Below, one piece after another: positions 1-10,600 of a DNA stretch of 41,515 bases. The first letter of the stretch is position 1, and the number at the start of each line of letters is the position of its first letter. The notes under the pieces were generated by a model. The model was not told the origin of the DNA. It did not search any database and worked only from the letters and a program-made list of their open reading frames with translations. The DNA comes from Verrucomicrobiota bacterium. GTDB lineage: Bacteria; Verrucomicrobiota; Kiritimatiellia; CAIQIC01; JAGNIJ01. A program made the position numbers and the translations under genes. Location: assembly GCA_018823105.1 (NCBI GenBank), contig JAHJJH010000162.1, positions 1 to 41,515 of the forward strand, in the 5' to 3' direction.

Positions 1-3000
1 GTGTCTTTGCCGGAAGTCTTCCGCGCCGTTCGCATGTCGAATCTCGATGTGGGCGCCCGGCAGATCGAGCTGAACCGGGTGGAATACCTGATTCGCGCGC
101 GGGGTTTTATCCAGAGCGTCGAGGACATCGAGAACACCGTCGTCAAGGTGAGCGAGAACGTGCCGATCTACGTGAAGAACGTCGCCCGGGTCGCGATGGG
201 GCCCGCCTTCCGCGAAGGCGCGCTGGACAAGGAAGGGACGGAAGCCGTGGGCGGCGTGGTGGTCGTCCGGCACGGATACAACCCGCTGGCCGCGATCAAG
301 AACGTGAAGGAGAAGATTGCCGAGATCGCGCCCTCGCTCCCCGTGAAAGCAATCGCGGACTACGACCAGACCGGGCGCGCGGACCTGGAAGCTTTCGCCC
401 AAGCGCGCGGGTTCGAGGCCTATGCCGGGACGGAACTGAACCAGGAAGCCTGGCTTCCATGGCTGACGTCCGCGCCCCGTGACCAATGGCCCCGGGGCAT
501 GACCACCAGCCGGGTGACCGTGGTGCCCTTCTACGACCGCACGGGCCTGATCTATGAAACGCTCGGCACGCTCAACAACGCGCTGTACGAGCAGGTCCTG
601 ATCACGACCATCGTCGTCATCGTCATGGCCTCGCAACTGGGCCTCTCGCTCCTGATCAGCGCCGTCATGCCGCTGGCCGTGCTGATGGCCTTTATCGCGA
701 TGAAACTGTTCGGCGTGGAGGCCAACATCGTCTCGCTTTCGGGCATCGCGATCGCCATCGGCACGATCGTGGACATGGGGATCATCCTCTGCCAGAACAT
801 CGTCCAGCACCTGCAGGAAGCGTCGCCCGACGAAAACCGGCTCGAGGTGATCTACCGGGCGGCCACCGAGGTCGGGAGCGCGGTCCTCACGGCCATTGCC
901 ACCACGGTGATCGGCTTCCTGCCGGTGTTCGTTATGACGGGCCCCGAGGGCAAGCTCTTCAAGCCGCTGGCCTTCACCAAGACGTTCTGCCTGATCGGAT
1001 CGGTGATCGTCGCCCTGACGGTACTCCCCGCGGCGGCGCATATCCTGTTTTCCGGGAAGGTCCGGTCGAAGACGGCCCAACGCCTCTGGCATGCCGGCCT
1101 TGTCGCCGCGGGCTTGCTGGTCGGACTTTGGCTGCATTGGTGGTGGGCCGGGGCGCTGCTGGGGATCATCGGGGCGTACCTCCTGGCCGCGGACCGTCTG
1201 TCCGCGCGAGCGCGCCGGTTCACGCCGTGGCTCGCCAATGCGCTGGTCGTTCTGGTCGTCGGTGTCCTGCTCACGAGGAACTGGCTGCCGCTCGGACTTC
1301 AGGCGGGCTTTGCGCGGAACTTCATCCTGGTGACGATCTTCATTGGCGGGTTGTTGGGACTCTTCCACCTGGTGCAGCGATATTACGCGCCGATGCTTCG
1401 GTGGTTCCTGGCGCACAAGCGCACCTTCCTGGCCATGCCTGTCCTGATCGTGCTGGTCGGGTACATGGGTTGGCTGGGATTCGGGACCTTGTTCGGATTC
1501 GTGCCCCGGATGGCCGAAAAGGTCGGGATCAAGGCCGAGACCGTCCGGAAGACTGGTTTCTGGTCGGCCCTGACGCACAAGTTTCCCGGCCTGGGCAAGG
1601 AGTTCATGCCCCCCCTGGACGAGGGGTCGTTCCTCTACATGCCCACCACGATGCCCCACGCTTCCATCGGCGAGGCGCTGGATGTCATCCAGAAGCAGGA
1701 CAGGGCGATCCGCGCGATTCCGGAAGTGGATTCGGTGGTCGGAAAAATCGGGCGGGCCGACACCGCGCTCGACCCGGCCCCGGTCAACATGATCGAGACC
1801 GTCATCACGTACAAACCCGAGTACATCAGCGACAAGGACGGCCGCCGGGTTTCCTTCCGCTATGACAAGAAACGCGGAGAGTACGTCCGCAAGGATGGTG
1901 AACTGATCCCGGATCCGCGCGGCCGACCTTTTCGGCAGTGGCGGGATCACATCCAAAGCCCCGACGACATTTGGAAGGAAATCATCGTCGCCGCCCGGAT
2001 TCCCGGAACCACCACGGCGCCCAAGCTTCAACCGATCGCGGCGCGCATCGTGATGCTCCAGAGCGGCATGCGCGCGCCGATGGGTGTGAAGGTCAAGGGC
2101 CCCGACCTGGACAGCGTCGAACGGGCCGGACTGGAAATCGAGCGCTTCCTCAAGGATGTGCCCCAAGTCGAACCGACCGCCGTCATCGCCGACCGGATCA
2201 TCGGCAAGCCCTACCTGGAGATCGATGTCAACCGCGAGGCCATTGCCCGGTACGGTCTGCAGATCGAGGATGTCCAGGAGGTGATCGAAGTCGCCGTTGG
2301 CGGCCTCCCCCTCACCACGACGGTGGAAGGCCGGAAACGCTTCCCGGTCCGCGTGCGCTATCTGCGCGAGTTGCGCGACTCGGTGGAGATGCTGGAGCGG
2401 GTGCTGGTGCCCGCCATGGACGGTGCTCAGATTCCCCTCACGCAACTGGCGGATATCCGCTATGTCCGGGGCCCCGAGGCCATCAAAAGCGAGGACACGT
2501 TCCTGATCGGCTACGTGCTCTTCGACAAAAAGCCCGGCTATGCCGAGGTGGATGTCGTCGAAGCCTGCCAGCGCTACCTGGAGGCCAAGAAAGCCTCGGG
2601 CGAGTTGACACTGCCGGCGGGCGTCTCGTACCGGTTCGCCGGAAGCTATGAGAACCAGATTCACGCGCAGAAGACCCTGGCGGTCATCCTGCCGCTGACC
2701 CTGTTCATCATCTTCCTGATCATCTACTTCCAGTTCCGTTCCGTGATCACCACCTCGCTGGTCTTCGCCACGATCTTCGTCTGCTGGGCCGGCGGACTGC
2801 TGCTCATCTGGTTATACGGCCAACCGTGGTTCCTCAACGTCACCATCCTCGGCGTGGACCTGCGCCACCTGTTCCAGGTGCACCCCATCAATATGAGCAT
2901 CGCCATCTGGGTGGGCTTCCTGGCGCTGTTCGGGATCGCCTCGGACGATGCGGTCGTCATCTGCACGTACATGGATCAGCGGTTCGGCAAGGTCAAGCCG

Positions 3001-3261
3001 GCCACCGTCGCGGATATCCGGGAAGCCACGGTGTACGCCGGCCAGCGGCGGATCCGCGCATGCCTGATGACCACGGCGACGACCCTGCTCGCCCTGTTGC
3101 CCGTGCTGACCTCGACGGGTCGCGGGGCGGATATCATGGTGCCCATGTCGCTCCCCTCCTTCGGCGGTATGGCCATCGAAGTCATTACGCTCTTCATGGC
3201 GCCCGTGCTGTACTGCTGGGTAAGGGAAAAAAGGCTGAAAAGGGCGAGATCGGCGACATGA
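1..3261 (+). CDS. cusA: Heavy-metal RND efflux transporter, CusA/CzcA type (5' end outside window)
   Basis: Inner-membrane proton-driven pump subunit of a three-part metal efflux system. The reading frame is open at base 1 and starts well inside the family sequence, so the GTG at base 1 is not the true start and the N-terminal part is missing. Visible are the first TM cluster after [11 protein letters not shown], the GTIVDMGI stretch, the [12 protein letters not shown] motif after TM7, periplasmic porter sequence with MRAPMG, and the second TM cluster containing [15 protein letters not shown]. Extra hydrophobic segments around window codons 360-450 make the linker before TM7 longer than in E. 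coli CusA. Its stop overlaps the next start (ATGA), so it is coupled to a copper-type ATPase, which favours Cu/Ag as substrate. The metal itself cannot be proved from sequence. Confidence 0.93.
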   Translation: MSLPEVFRAVRMSNLDVGARQIELNRVEYLIRARGFIQSVEDIENTVVKVSENVPIYVKNVARVAMGPAFREGALDKEGTEAVGGVVVVRHGYNPLAAIKNVKEKIAEIAPSLPVKAIADYDQTGRADLEAFAQARGFEAYAGTELNQEAWLPWLTSAPRDQWPRGMTTSRVTVVPFYDRTGLIYETLGTLNNALYEQVLITTIVVIVMASQLGLSLLISAVMPLAVLMAFIAMKLFGVEANIVSLSGIAIAIGTIVDMGIILCQNIVQHLQEASPDENRLEVIYRAATEVGSAVLTAIATTVIGFLPVFVMTGPEGKLFKPLAFTKTFCLIGSVIVALTVLPAAAHILFSGKVRSKTAQRLWHAGLVAAGLLVGLWLHWWWAGALLGIIGAYLLAADRLSARARRFTPWLANALVVLVVGVLLTRNWLPLGLQAGFARNFILVTIFIGGLLGLFHLVQRYYAPMLRWFLAHKRTFLAMPVLIVLVGYMGWLGFGTLFGFVPRMAEKVGIKAETVRKTGFWSALTHKFPGLGKEFMPPLDEGSFLYMPTTMPHASIGEALDVIQKQDRAIRAIPEVDSVVGKIGRADTALDPAPVNMIETVITYKPEYISDKDGRRVSFRYDKKRGEYVRKDGELIPDPRGRPFRQWRDHIQSPDDIWKEIIVAARIPGTTTAPKLQPIAARIVMLQSGMRAPMGVKVKGPDLDSVERAGLEIERFLKDVPQVEPTAVIADRIIGKPYLEIDVNREAIARYGLQIEDVQEVIEVAVGGLPLTTTVEGRKRFPVRVRYLRELRDSVEMLERVLVPAMDGAQIPLTQLADIRYVRGPEAIKSEDTFLIGYVLFDKKPGYAEVDVVEACQRYLEAKKASGELTLPAGVSYRFAGSYENQIHAQKTLAVILPLTLFIIFLIIYFQFRSVITTSLVFATIFVCWAGGLLLIWLYGQPWFLNVTILGVDLRHLFQVHPINMSIAIWVGFLALFGIASDDAVVICTYMDQRFGKVKPATVADIREATVYAGQRRIRACLMTTATTLLALLPVLTSTGRGADIMVPMSLPSFGGMAIEVITLFMAPVLYCWVREKRLKRARSAT

Positions 3262-5519
3262 TGACCCATGATCCCATGTGCGGCATGGAGGTGGATACGG
3301 CGACAGCCCATCGCGCCGTGCAGGAGGGGAAGACGTACTATTTCTGCTCGGCCGGTTGCCGCGACAAGTTCCTCCACCCCCCCGACGCCTCACGCCTGTC
3401 ACCTGTCCCCTCCCTCTATACCTGTCCCATGCACCCGGAAGTCGAGCAGCCGGGTCCTGGCCTCTGTCCCAAGTGCGGCATGGCGCTGGAACCCAAAGAG
3501 GCGTCGGAAGAAGGGGACGATACGGAACTGAAAGACATGAGCCGCCGGTTCTGGGCCGGACTCGTGTTGACCGTGCCGGTGTTTATCCTGGCCATGGGCG
3601 GCATGATACCCGGCGACCCCATGGGCCGTTTCGTTCCGCGCACGGTTTCCAAATGGATCGAACTGTTCCTGGCCACTCCGGTTGTGCTGTGGGCGGGGCT
3701 GCCCTTCTTCAAGCGGGCGTGGCGGTCCGTGAAGACGCGATACCTGAACATGTTCACCCTGATCGGCGTGGGCACCGGCGCGGCCTACGTGTACAGCGTG
3801 ATCGCCACGCTCTTCCCGCGCGTTTTTCCGGAATCGTTCCGCCACCACGGCGAAGTGGCCCTCTACTTTGAGGCGTCAGCGGTGATTATCGTGCTGGTTC
3901 TCCTGGGACAGGTTTTGGAGCTTCGGGCACGGAAGCGAACGAGCGGAGCCATCAAGGAGCTGATGGGACTCGCGGCGAAGACGGCGCGGGTTGTTCGCGA
4001 CGGCGAAGAACAGGAAATCCCGATCGAGGACGTCAAACCGGGGGACATCCTGCGGGTCCGTCCGGGGGAGAAGATCCCGGTGGATGGACAACTCACGGAG
4101 GGAAAGAGCACGGTTGACGAATCCATGATCACCGGCGAACCGCTGCCGGCGGAAAAGGCGCCCGGCGACCCGGTTACGGGCGCAACGATCAATCAGACCG
4201 GCTCGTTTCTGATGCGCGCGACGAAAGTGGGGGCCGACACCTTGCTCTCACAAATCGTACACATGGTCAGCGAGGCCCAGCGCAGCCGCGCACCCATCCA
4301 GGGACTGGCCGATCGCGTCGCTTCCATCTTTGTCCCGGCCGTGATCGCGGTGGCCGTCGCCACCTTCATCGTATGGGCATGGATGGGTCCCGAGCCCCGG
4401 ATGGCCCATGCCCTGGTCAACGCCGTGGCCGTGCTGATCATCGCCTGTCCCTGCGCGCTGGGGCTGGCCACGCCCATGTCCATCATGGTCGGCGTGGGCC
4501 GCGGCGCCCGCGCCGGCATCCTGATCAAGAACGCGGAGGCCCTGGAGGTGATGGAGAAAGTGGATACCGTCGTTGTGGATAAGACCGGCACGCTGACCGA
4601 AGGCCGGCCCGCCGTGACGGATATCCGCGGTAACGGACAGCTCGAGGAAAGCGAGATACTCCGGCTGGCCGCCTCGGTGGAACAGAACAGTGAGCACCCC
4701 CTGGCGGCGGCTATCGTCCGCGCCGCCAAGGAGCGGGGACTGACCCTCGCCAAAGCGGACGATTTCCAGTCCACGACCGGCGGCGGCGTAACCGCCACGG
4801 TGGAGCAGCATAACGTGAAAGTCGGCAAACCGGAGTTCCTCGAAAAAGGCGGCGTCGAGGGTATCCGTGCGCTGCGGGACGCCGCGCGAGATTGGCAGGA
4901 GACGGGACAGACCGTCATCTTCGTGGCCGTTGACGGCAAGGCCAAGGGAATCCTCGCCATTTCAGACCCGATCAAGAAGACAACGGCCGAAGCCGTGGCC
5001 GCCCTGCACGGCCTCGGGCTGCAGGTTTGCATGGTGACGGGAGACAACGAGATGACGGCGCGCCATGTGGCGAAGTTGTTGGCCATTGATGACGTGCAGG
5101 CGGGGGTGGCCCCGCAAGACAAACATGAACGCGTGAAGGTCCTGCGATCCGAGGGGCACATCGTCGCCATGGCCGGTGACGGAATCAATGACGCGCCCGC
5201 GCTGGCGGCGGCCCATATCGGCATCGCCATGGGTACGGGCACGGACGTGGCCATCGAAAGCGCCGGGGTGACCCTGGTCAAAGGCGACCTGCGAGGAATC
5301 GTGAAGGCCATCACCCTGAGCCGCCGGGTCATGCGCAACATACGGCAGAACCTGTTCTTCGCGTTCGTCTATAACGCGCTCGGCATCCCCGTCGCGGCAG
5401 GCGTCCTGTATCCCTTCTTCGGCCTGCTGCTGAGCCCCATGATCGCTGCGGCCGCCATGAGTTTCAGCTCGGTATCCGTAGTGACGAATGCCCTTCGACT
5501 GCGGCACCTCAGGCTTTAG
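3258..5519 (+). CDS. copA: Copper-translocating P1B-type ATPase with YHS and heavy-metal-binding N-terminus
   Basis: ATP-driven heavy-metal exporter, about 753 aa. The start at 3258 overlaps the RND stop (ATGA); the longer track ORF from 2826 runs back through cusA and is not the gene. Residues 1-38 form a TRASH/YHS-like metal site ([18 protein letters not shown]). Residues about 54-80 are a heavy-metal-binding domain ([17 protein letters not shown]). There is no classical HMA domain. The core has the actuator TGEPLPAEK, the membrane motif ACPCALG near residue 396, the phosphorylation loop DKTGTLTEG near 440, the [11 protein letters not shown] motif and the GDGINDAPA hinge near 640. CPC plus this N-terminus is typical of Cu(I)/Ag(I) ATPases of the CopA/SilP kind. 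It probably works with the RND pump, handing metal to the periplasm. Confidence 0.95.
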   Translation: MMTHDPMCGMEVDTATAHRAVQEGKTYYFCSAGCRDKFLHPPDASRLSPVPSLYTCPMHPEVEQPGPGLCPKCGMALEPKEASEEGDDTELKDMSRRFWAGLVLTVPVFILAMGGMIPGDPMGRFVPRTVSKWIELFLATPVVLWAGLPFFKRAWRSVKTRYLNMFTLIGVGTGAAYVYSVIATLFPRVFPESFRHHGEVALYFEASAVIIVLVLLGQVLELRARKRTSGAIKELMGLAAKTARVVRDGEEQEIPIEDVKPGDILRVRPGEKIPVDGQLTEGKSTVDESMITGEPLPAEKAPGDPVTGATINQTGSFLMRATKVGADTLLSQIVHMVSEAQRSRAPIQGLADRVASIFVPAVIAVAVATFIVWAWMGPEPRMAHALVNAVAVLIIACPCALGLATPMSIMVGVGRGARAGILIKNAEALEVMEKVDTVVVDKTGTLTEGRPAVTDIRGNGQLEESEILRLAASVEQNSEHPLAAAIVRAAKERGLTLAKADDFQSTTGGGVTATVEQHNVKVGKPEFLEKGGVEGIRALRDAARDWQETGQTVIFVAVDGKAKGILAISDPIKKTTAEAVAALHGLGLQVCMVTGDNEMTARHVAKLLAIDDVQAGVAPQDKHERVKVLRSEGHIVAMAGDGINDAPALAAAHIGIAMGTGTDVAIESAGVTLVKGDLRGIVKAITLSRRVMRNIRQNLFFAFVYNALGIPVAAGVLYPFFGLLLSPMIAAAAMSFSSVSVVTNALRLRHLRL

Positions 5520-5583
5520 TGCATTGGGGCTCCAAGTCATGACGAAGGGGATGCGGATGTGATCGAGCAAAGGAAGGAAACCG

Positions 5584-5673
5584 ATGAACATGCTATACGA
5601 GCGGACCGCCCGTTTAAACGATCAGCAGATCGAGACCCTCACGGCATGGATGAAGTCCCAGGCCGGCGAATGA
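5584..5673 (+). CDS. Possible 29-aa short ORF after the copper ATPase
   Basis: A 29-codon ORF (begins MNMLYERTAR) preceded by a good Shine-Dalgarno-like AAGGAAGG at suitable spacing. It lies 64 bases after the ATPase stop, in a region that also holds a terminase relic, so it may be debris rather than a gene. I do not recognise the peptide. It was too short for the ORF track. Confidence 0.2.
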   Translation: MNMLYERTARLNDQQIETLTAWMKSQAGE

Positions 5674-5703
5674 CGTGGCCGGGGCAGGGAACCCCGGACT
5701 TAC

Positions 5704-5748
5704 CTCGGCGTAGCCACCGGGGCGAAGCCGGGCTTGCCTCGCCGTAGC
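5704..5748. repeat. GC-rich dispersed repeat with paired CTCGSCGTAGC units
   Basis: Two near-identical 11-mers (CTCGGCGTAGC and CTCGCCGTAGC) sit 34 bases apart around a GC-rich middle that includes CCGGGGCGAAGCCGG. The style (a GTAG core beside short GC palindromes) recurs in other intergenic gaps of this window. It directly abuts the truncated left end of the terminase relic. Confidence 0.5.
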
Positions 5749-5972
5749 TCATAGAGCGCAGGCGGGAGTACCGGCTATCGCCGTCAGGGCAGATTTCCTA
5801 TGGGGCCCCGGAGGGGTATCACGATGACTGCGTTATCGCGCTGGCGCTGGCAAACAGGTATCGGCAGGAATATTTCGTAACCGGTCAGATGCATGCGCTT
5901 GCCCGCCCCAATGTTTCCCCTGGGCTTCTTGCGGAATCGGGGCGTTTTTTATCTCTAACAATTATTTTTTAG
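5748..5972 (+). pseudogene. Relic of the C-terminus of a phage terminase large subunit
   Basis: The frame beginning right after the TAG at 5745 reads LIERRREYRLSPSG and then SYGAPEGYHDDCVIALALAN. This is the characteristic end of the nuclease domain of phage terminase large subunits (the HDDxVxALALA motif). Only about 44 recognisable residues remain, followed by unrelated codons to a stop at 5970. There is no start codon, no ATPase domain and no neighbouring phage gene, so this is a decayed fragment. It suggests a former prophage insertion at this place. Confidence 0.6.
5904..5950 (+). terminator. Possible rho-independent terminator before the RHS operon
   Basis: CGCCCC (5904-5909) can pair with GGGGCG (5939-5944), followed directly by TTTTTT. 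The loop is long (about 29 bases), so stability is uncertain. The position suits separation of the metal-efflux transcript from the RHS operon. Confidence 0.45.
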
Positions 5973-5991
5973 CTTTTGCCCGCATAAAACC

Positions 5992-6020
5992 TTGACTAAG
6001 TCAAAAGCCACAGGTAAAAG
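5992..6020 (+). promoter_or_regulatory. Predicted sigma-70 promoter of the RHS operon, with overlapping dyad
   Basis: TTGACT (5992-5997), a 17-base spacer, then TAAAAG (6015-6020). The -35 box is half of a 13-base dyad, TTGACTAAGTCAA (5992-6004). A larger inverted pair, AGCTTTT at 5971 and AAAAGCT at 6016, flanks the whole element. This arrangement could let a repressor or a cruciform control the operon. The first gene starts 34 bases after the -10 with a strong GGAGGGG site. Confidence 0.45.
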
Positions 6021-6054
6021 CTAACCATCTTGGGACTGCACGGAGGGGCGGGGC

Positions 6055-7155
6055 ATGGTACGGAAGCTCCGAAATCTTTGGGGTCGGGTTGAAATCCGTG
6101 TTTTGATGATGCTGGTCTGCGGCATCTTTCTGGCCGGCTTGGCTATTTGCTTGGCGCAACTCGCAATTTCTTCCTCTGAATCCGATTTCCCGACCATTTC
6201 CTCGTGGGATGACCTGGTCGGTGAGTACCTGCGTTTCCGCGAGTCAAGTTACGCCCTGGTTGTGCCCGATGAATTCACGTCGTACGGGCAAACGGAGGCG
6301 ATGCTCAAGGAGTACGCCTTCGATGCCTTACAGGCCGAACCGGGGTGGTACTGGAACTTTGACGGCGGGGTCTTCTATTTTGACGAGGCAAGCCCCTTAG
6401 CGAAGCAGGTTGAGCACGGGACAGAGATCGTCATCTACGAGGACATGGCGCGTGGAGAACTTCTGGTTCTGCGTGTGCCACAGACCGAGAAAGAAGACTG
6501 CCGGGAGGAGATCGTTTATCGCGCTCCGAAGTGGCCGGAGGTTCAGAACGGGGAAGATTACGCGGTCTACTTATGGCGCGAATTGTCGAAACGACGGCTC
6601 GCTTGGCAGGTTACGCTGAAGGCCAGCGAGCTTGCGGAAAAGGAAGCGGATAGCGGCTTGTCTGCTGAATCAGCATCCCCGGGTTCCGGCATGATGCTGC
6701 TTTTCGAAGAAGAGTGGACCAATCATCTTTGGTTGTCCGTCTATGGTCCGTCTGATGGGCTGACCAACGTAATTGTCGCGGTGCATATACCCGAGGAATT
6801 CACGAACCGGGTTGAAATATTCTCCATCACGAACCTGCTCGGATTTCCGTGGAGCCTGGCCGTGACGAATCTCTCCGCAGCGGGGACCAATTCGGTTTCT
6901 TGGGTAGAGCCCGAATTGGAGAATTTAGAAAAGTCCTACTACATCGCGGGCAATGCTGATTTGGATTCCGATGAGGACGGTCTTGCGGATGCGCGCGAGA
7001 AGTTTATGTATGGCACCGATCCGTCCGAAGAGGATACGGACGGCGACGAAATGTCAGATGGGCTGGAAGTGGAACTGGGCACAGATCCGCTTGTGTTCAA
7101 TCCTGCCCCGGAAGTAGAGATCACTTCGCCCCGCGATGGAGGCATTCTCCCATGA
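6055..7155 (+). CDS. Membrane-anchored protein with C-terminal thrombospondin type 3 repeats
   Basis: A 366-aa protein of unknown function and first gene of the RHS operon, with a GGAGGGG ribosome site. Residues about 14-36 (LMMLVCGIFLAGLAICLAQ) form an N-terminal signal anchor. The middle is not recognised. From about residue 300 there are two or three calcium-binding-type Asp-rich repeats (DLDSDEDGLADA, DTDGDEMSDGLEVELGTDP) as in thrombospondin type 3 repeats. The text before the repeats (VEIFSITNLLG to SYYIAGNADLD) resembles exported PVC-group proteins. It ends soon after a PAPEVEITSP stretch that often precedes an Ig-like domain, so it may be a shortened version. Its stop overlaps the next start (ATGA). 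It probably acts at the cell surface together with the RHS protein. Confidence 0.8.
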   Translation: MVRKLRNLWGRVEIRVLMMLVCGIFLAGLAICLAQLAISSSESDFPTISSWDDLVGEYLRFRESSYALVVPDEFTSYGQTEAMLKEYAFDALQAEPGWYWNFDGGVFYFDEASPLAKQVEHGTEIVIYEDMARGELLVLRVPQTEKEDCREEIVYRAPKWPEVQNGEDYAVYLWRELSKRRLAWQVTLKASELAEKEADSGLSAESASPGSGMMLLFEEEWTNHLWLSVYGPSDGLTNVIVAVHIPEEFTNRVEIFSITNLLGFPWSLAVTNLSAAGTNSVSWVEPELENLEKSYYIAGNADLDSDEDGLADAREKFMYGTDPSEEDTDGDEMSDGLEVELGTDPLVFNPAPEVEITSPRDGGILP

Positions 7156-7628
7156 AAGTCGTGAAAGTCGCCTTGTGCGCTTTGCTCATAGGCTCCTTGC
7201 CGACGTGGGCGGGGTACCGCAACATATCCAAGGAATACACTCGCTCTTCTTCGGAATCCACTGTGTCACCCCGCTGGCAAGCTCAGATTATCCGGGCGCA
7301 CGGACAGCGTCTAACCCCTGTGAATCGCGCCGGCCGTATGGATCCCCTTGATGTCGAGGCCCTGGAAGTCGTGGATGTCGTATTAACTCGGGTGGGATTA
7401 CCCGAGGGCGCATCCGTCTATGCTTATGTCGTCAATGGTGGACGTATCAATGGCAGGATTTCTGAAACTCTCGTTGCGGGCAAAGAAGGGCGGATTTCAT
7501 TTGCTTTTCAAGCGGGGAGGTATTTCGGCGACTATCCCGTGGTTTTGCGCCATAACGGGCGGGAAGAGACGCTGATGTTCTGGGTAAAGCAGGCCAAATT
7601 AGCACCGGCAGAGGAGCAGAAGCCATGA
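7152..7628 (+). CDS. Small secreted protein of the RHS operon, unknown function
   Basis: A 158-aa protein with a clear signal peptide (KVVKVALCALLIGSLPTWAG). The mature part looks like a single beta-rich domain: alternating stretches such as LEVVDVVLTRVGLPEG, ASVYAYVVNGGRING and FGDYPVVLRHNGREE suggest an Ig-like or adhesin fold, but I recognise no family. Both ends overlap neighbours by four bases (ATGA at 7152 and 7625), so it is translationally coupled between the TSP3-repeat protein and the RHS protein. It may be a periplasmic helper in assembly or export of the RHS protein. That role is inferred only from position. Confidence 0.75.
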   Translation: MKVVKVALCALLIGSLPTWAGYRNISKEYTRSSSESTVSPRWQAQIIRAHGQRLTPVNRAGRMDPLDVEALEVVDVVLTRVGLPEGASVYAYVVNGGRINGRISETLVAGKEGRISFAFQAGRYFGDYPVVLRHNGREETLMFWVKQAKLAPAEEQKP

Positions 7629-10600
7629 AGCGGCTGGCCCTGCTTATCGGAACAGGGTTCTTGTTTGCGACTGCCGCTCAAGGGGTAACCAATGATCCGC
7701 CCTGTGGTAATCCGATAAAGCAACTGCCCCCGTCCAACTGCACGCATAACGCATCCAGCAATCCTTTTGACGTGTACTCCGGCAGCGTTGGCCGGGAGGT
7801 GATAGACCTGGAGCCGGCGCATTCCGTTGGGACGGCCCCCTTGCGCTTCGCCCGCTACCATGCCAGCCGCTGGGATGTGAATCCTGGATTCGATATCGCC
7901 TTTGAAAAACCCTTTGGCGACGGCGGCAACTGGAGGCATCGCTTCCTGTGGACAGTTCTCGACAACGGCACCAATTCAGCCGGCCAAAAATCCATTCGGA
8001 TCATCTATCCCTATGGCTTTTATGGGAATTTTGCTAAGGCGGACAGCAATGCCACGCATTTGACCTACTTGGCCAGCGTCCATGAGCGGGTGCTTGAAGA
8101 AGGTACCAACTATTTTTTAATCATGCTGGATGGCACCCGGTATCACTTCACTGGATGGACCAACGAGGCCGGGCGTTTTTACCGCATGGAAGGATTCTCC
8201 GATCCCTACTCTAACCAATACCAGTTTGCATACACCGGGGGTCAGTTGACCGAGGTCATCGGTCCCAACACGAATCTTTCACTAGACTTCACTTACACCA
8301 CGCTGACGAATTCCCAGCCGCCGGGTGAAATCCAATTTACCTTTAGCGATAACACGGCCACACAAGTCTTGCTGGCCGGCACTTTCAATAGCTGGTCCGG
8401 CCAGGACATGACCAATAGCGCCGGGCTCTGGTCTTGTGCGGTCACGCTGACTAATGGCATTTATGAGTACAAATTCATCGCGCGTTATGCCGGGCAAACC
8501 AATGATTTCTGGTATAGCGACCCGGACAACCCGCTTTACACCCTTCCCAATTCCAACTCGGTAGCTTTGATTCAGAGTAATGACTGGACCTCTACGTTGC
8601 TGACGTCCGTACAGGGAACCGATACCCGCGTGGTGAGTTATCAGTATGGTCAGATTTGGGGCACAGGCATCGTCCATGTTGTCCTGACCAACGCTTCGTA
8701 TGGAGACGGTACTTGCGCGGCATATACTTACTATCATCCATCCGAGGACTGGGGCCGCCGTCCTTTGCTGAAAACGGCGGACGATCCTATGTATGTTGGG
8801 CCTGCCCGCGCGGTTCGTTACATATATCAGAGCAACAATCTTTATCCCGGCCAGATATATGAGGAGCGCCACTTATTCACGGATCAACTGCTGGCGAGAT
8901 TAGAGATGGATGGCGCCCAACCCTTGTGGCGTCGCGTGACGAAGTCTGACGGGGCGACCGAGGACTTCATTTTCGGCACGAACACGGGGCAGCGCCTGGC
9001 CTACACCAATGCCGTCGGATATTCATACCGTGCTGAATACTACATGGCTGGCGATGCGGAGGGGATGCTTTGGAAGGAATCAGATCCCATGTCCCGCACG
9101 ACCACATACAGCCGAACCTGGGATTTTGGGGCCGTTACCATTGCCTCCAATAACATTTTGGGCGTCCGGCAATATATTTATACCAGCAATGCAGAGCCGT
9201 TCTATTTGAGCGCTGAAATAGATGAGGCCGGCCGAACCAACGCTTATACCCGCGATAGCTGCCATCGAATTACGCGCCACGATTATCCCGATGGGAGCTA
9301 TGAGACATTCACGTACAACGATCACGGCCAGATCCTAACCCATCGCCGCCGTGACGGCGGTGAGTGGAGCTATGAATATGATGAGCGCGGCCGCAAGATT
9401 CTCGAAACCGACCCTGACGATGCGACCACCACCTTCGGGTACGACGACTATAATCGCTTAACCGCCACAACCAATGCTTTGGGCTATGTCACCCGCCAGT
9501 TCAACAACTGGCGTGGGCTGGTGACCAACGTTGTGTATGCTGACGGGACCGAGGAAAAGACCTGGTACGACCTTTATGGACAACCAACGCAACGTCTCGA
9601 CCGGGCTGGAGGTCTTTGGTCGTCGTTCTATGACGAATTGGGATATCTCTCCGTTACCCGTGACCCGCTGGACCACGAAATCAACTACTGTCATGATGTG
9701 GAGAGACGCCTGCTCGCCATCAGCAACGCTGTTGGCTTGGTCATTAGCAACACCTATGATGGAATAGGCCGGAAAGTCCGGGAGACTTATTCTACCGATA
9801 ATACGTATTATGAATGGCACTACGACCCCGACGGCGTCCGCACGCAATTCAATCGCCTCACCATGCCTACCACGTTCACCTATACACCGGAAGGCCGGTT
9901 GCGGAGCGTCATGGATCCTTTGGGCCGTACGATGAGTTATGGTTATGATCTCGCCGGCAACAGAACGCACATCACCAATGCCCTTGGCGATGTCATCATT
10001 CAAACCTATGACCCCGCCGACCGCGTCACCTCTGTTCGGGATTGTTCCGGCGCGGTGGTAAGCAACGTGTACGATGCGGGTGGCCGGATTGTCATCCGAA
10101 CCGATCCCAACGGCATCACAAATGAGTTCATGTACGACGCCGCGGGCCGCTTGCTCTCTAGCTGGCGCGGCGGGTGTCTCCTTCAAAGCAACGCCTACAA
10201 CACCCTCGGATGGCTCACAGCTTCCATGGATGCCAATGTCCTTGCGCGAACCAACACCTACGACGCCGCCGGCCGATTGCTCCGCGTCTATTTGCCCGAC
10301 GACTCATTCTCCGAGAATGTATATTCCAATACTTTCCTGGTTGAAACTGTGGATCGCGCAGGCCGTCAGACCCTCCTCCTGCGAGACGTTATGGGCCGCG
10401 TCACGAACCAGATTGACAACGCCGACCAAACCGTCCATTTCACTTATGATCCCGCCGGCAGCCTGACTCATCTTTGGGATCAGAACGGCAACCTCACCCG
10501 GTTCCTATATGATGCCGAAGGCCGGCAAACGGCGAAAATCTACGCCGATAATTCCCAATATGCGTACTCGTACGACGCCGAAGGTCGCCTTGTTTCCAAA

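Noticed and set aside
2826-3257. 144-residue N-terminal extension of the copper ATPase in the ORF track
   Set aside because: It lies within the RND gene in another frame and reads as Pro/Arg/Gly shadow sequence. The ATGA start at 3258 begins directly at the YHS motif.
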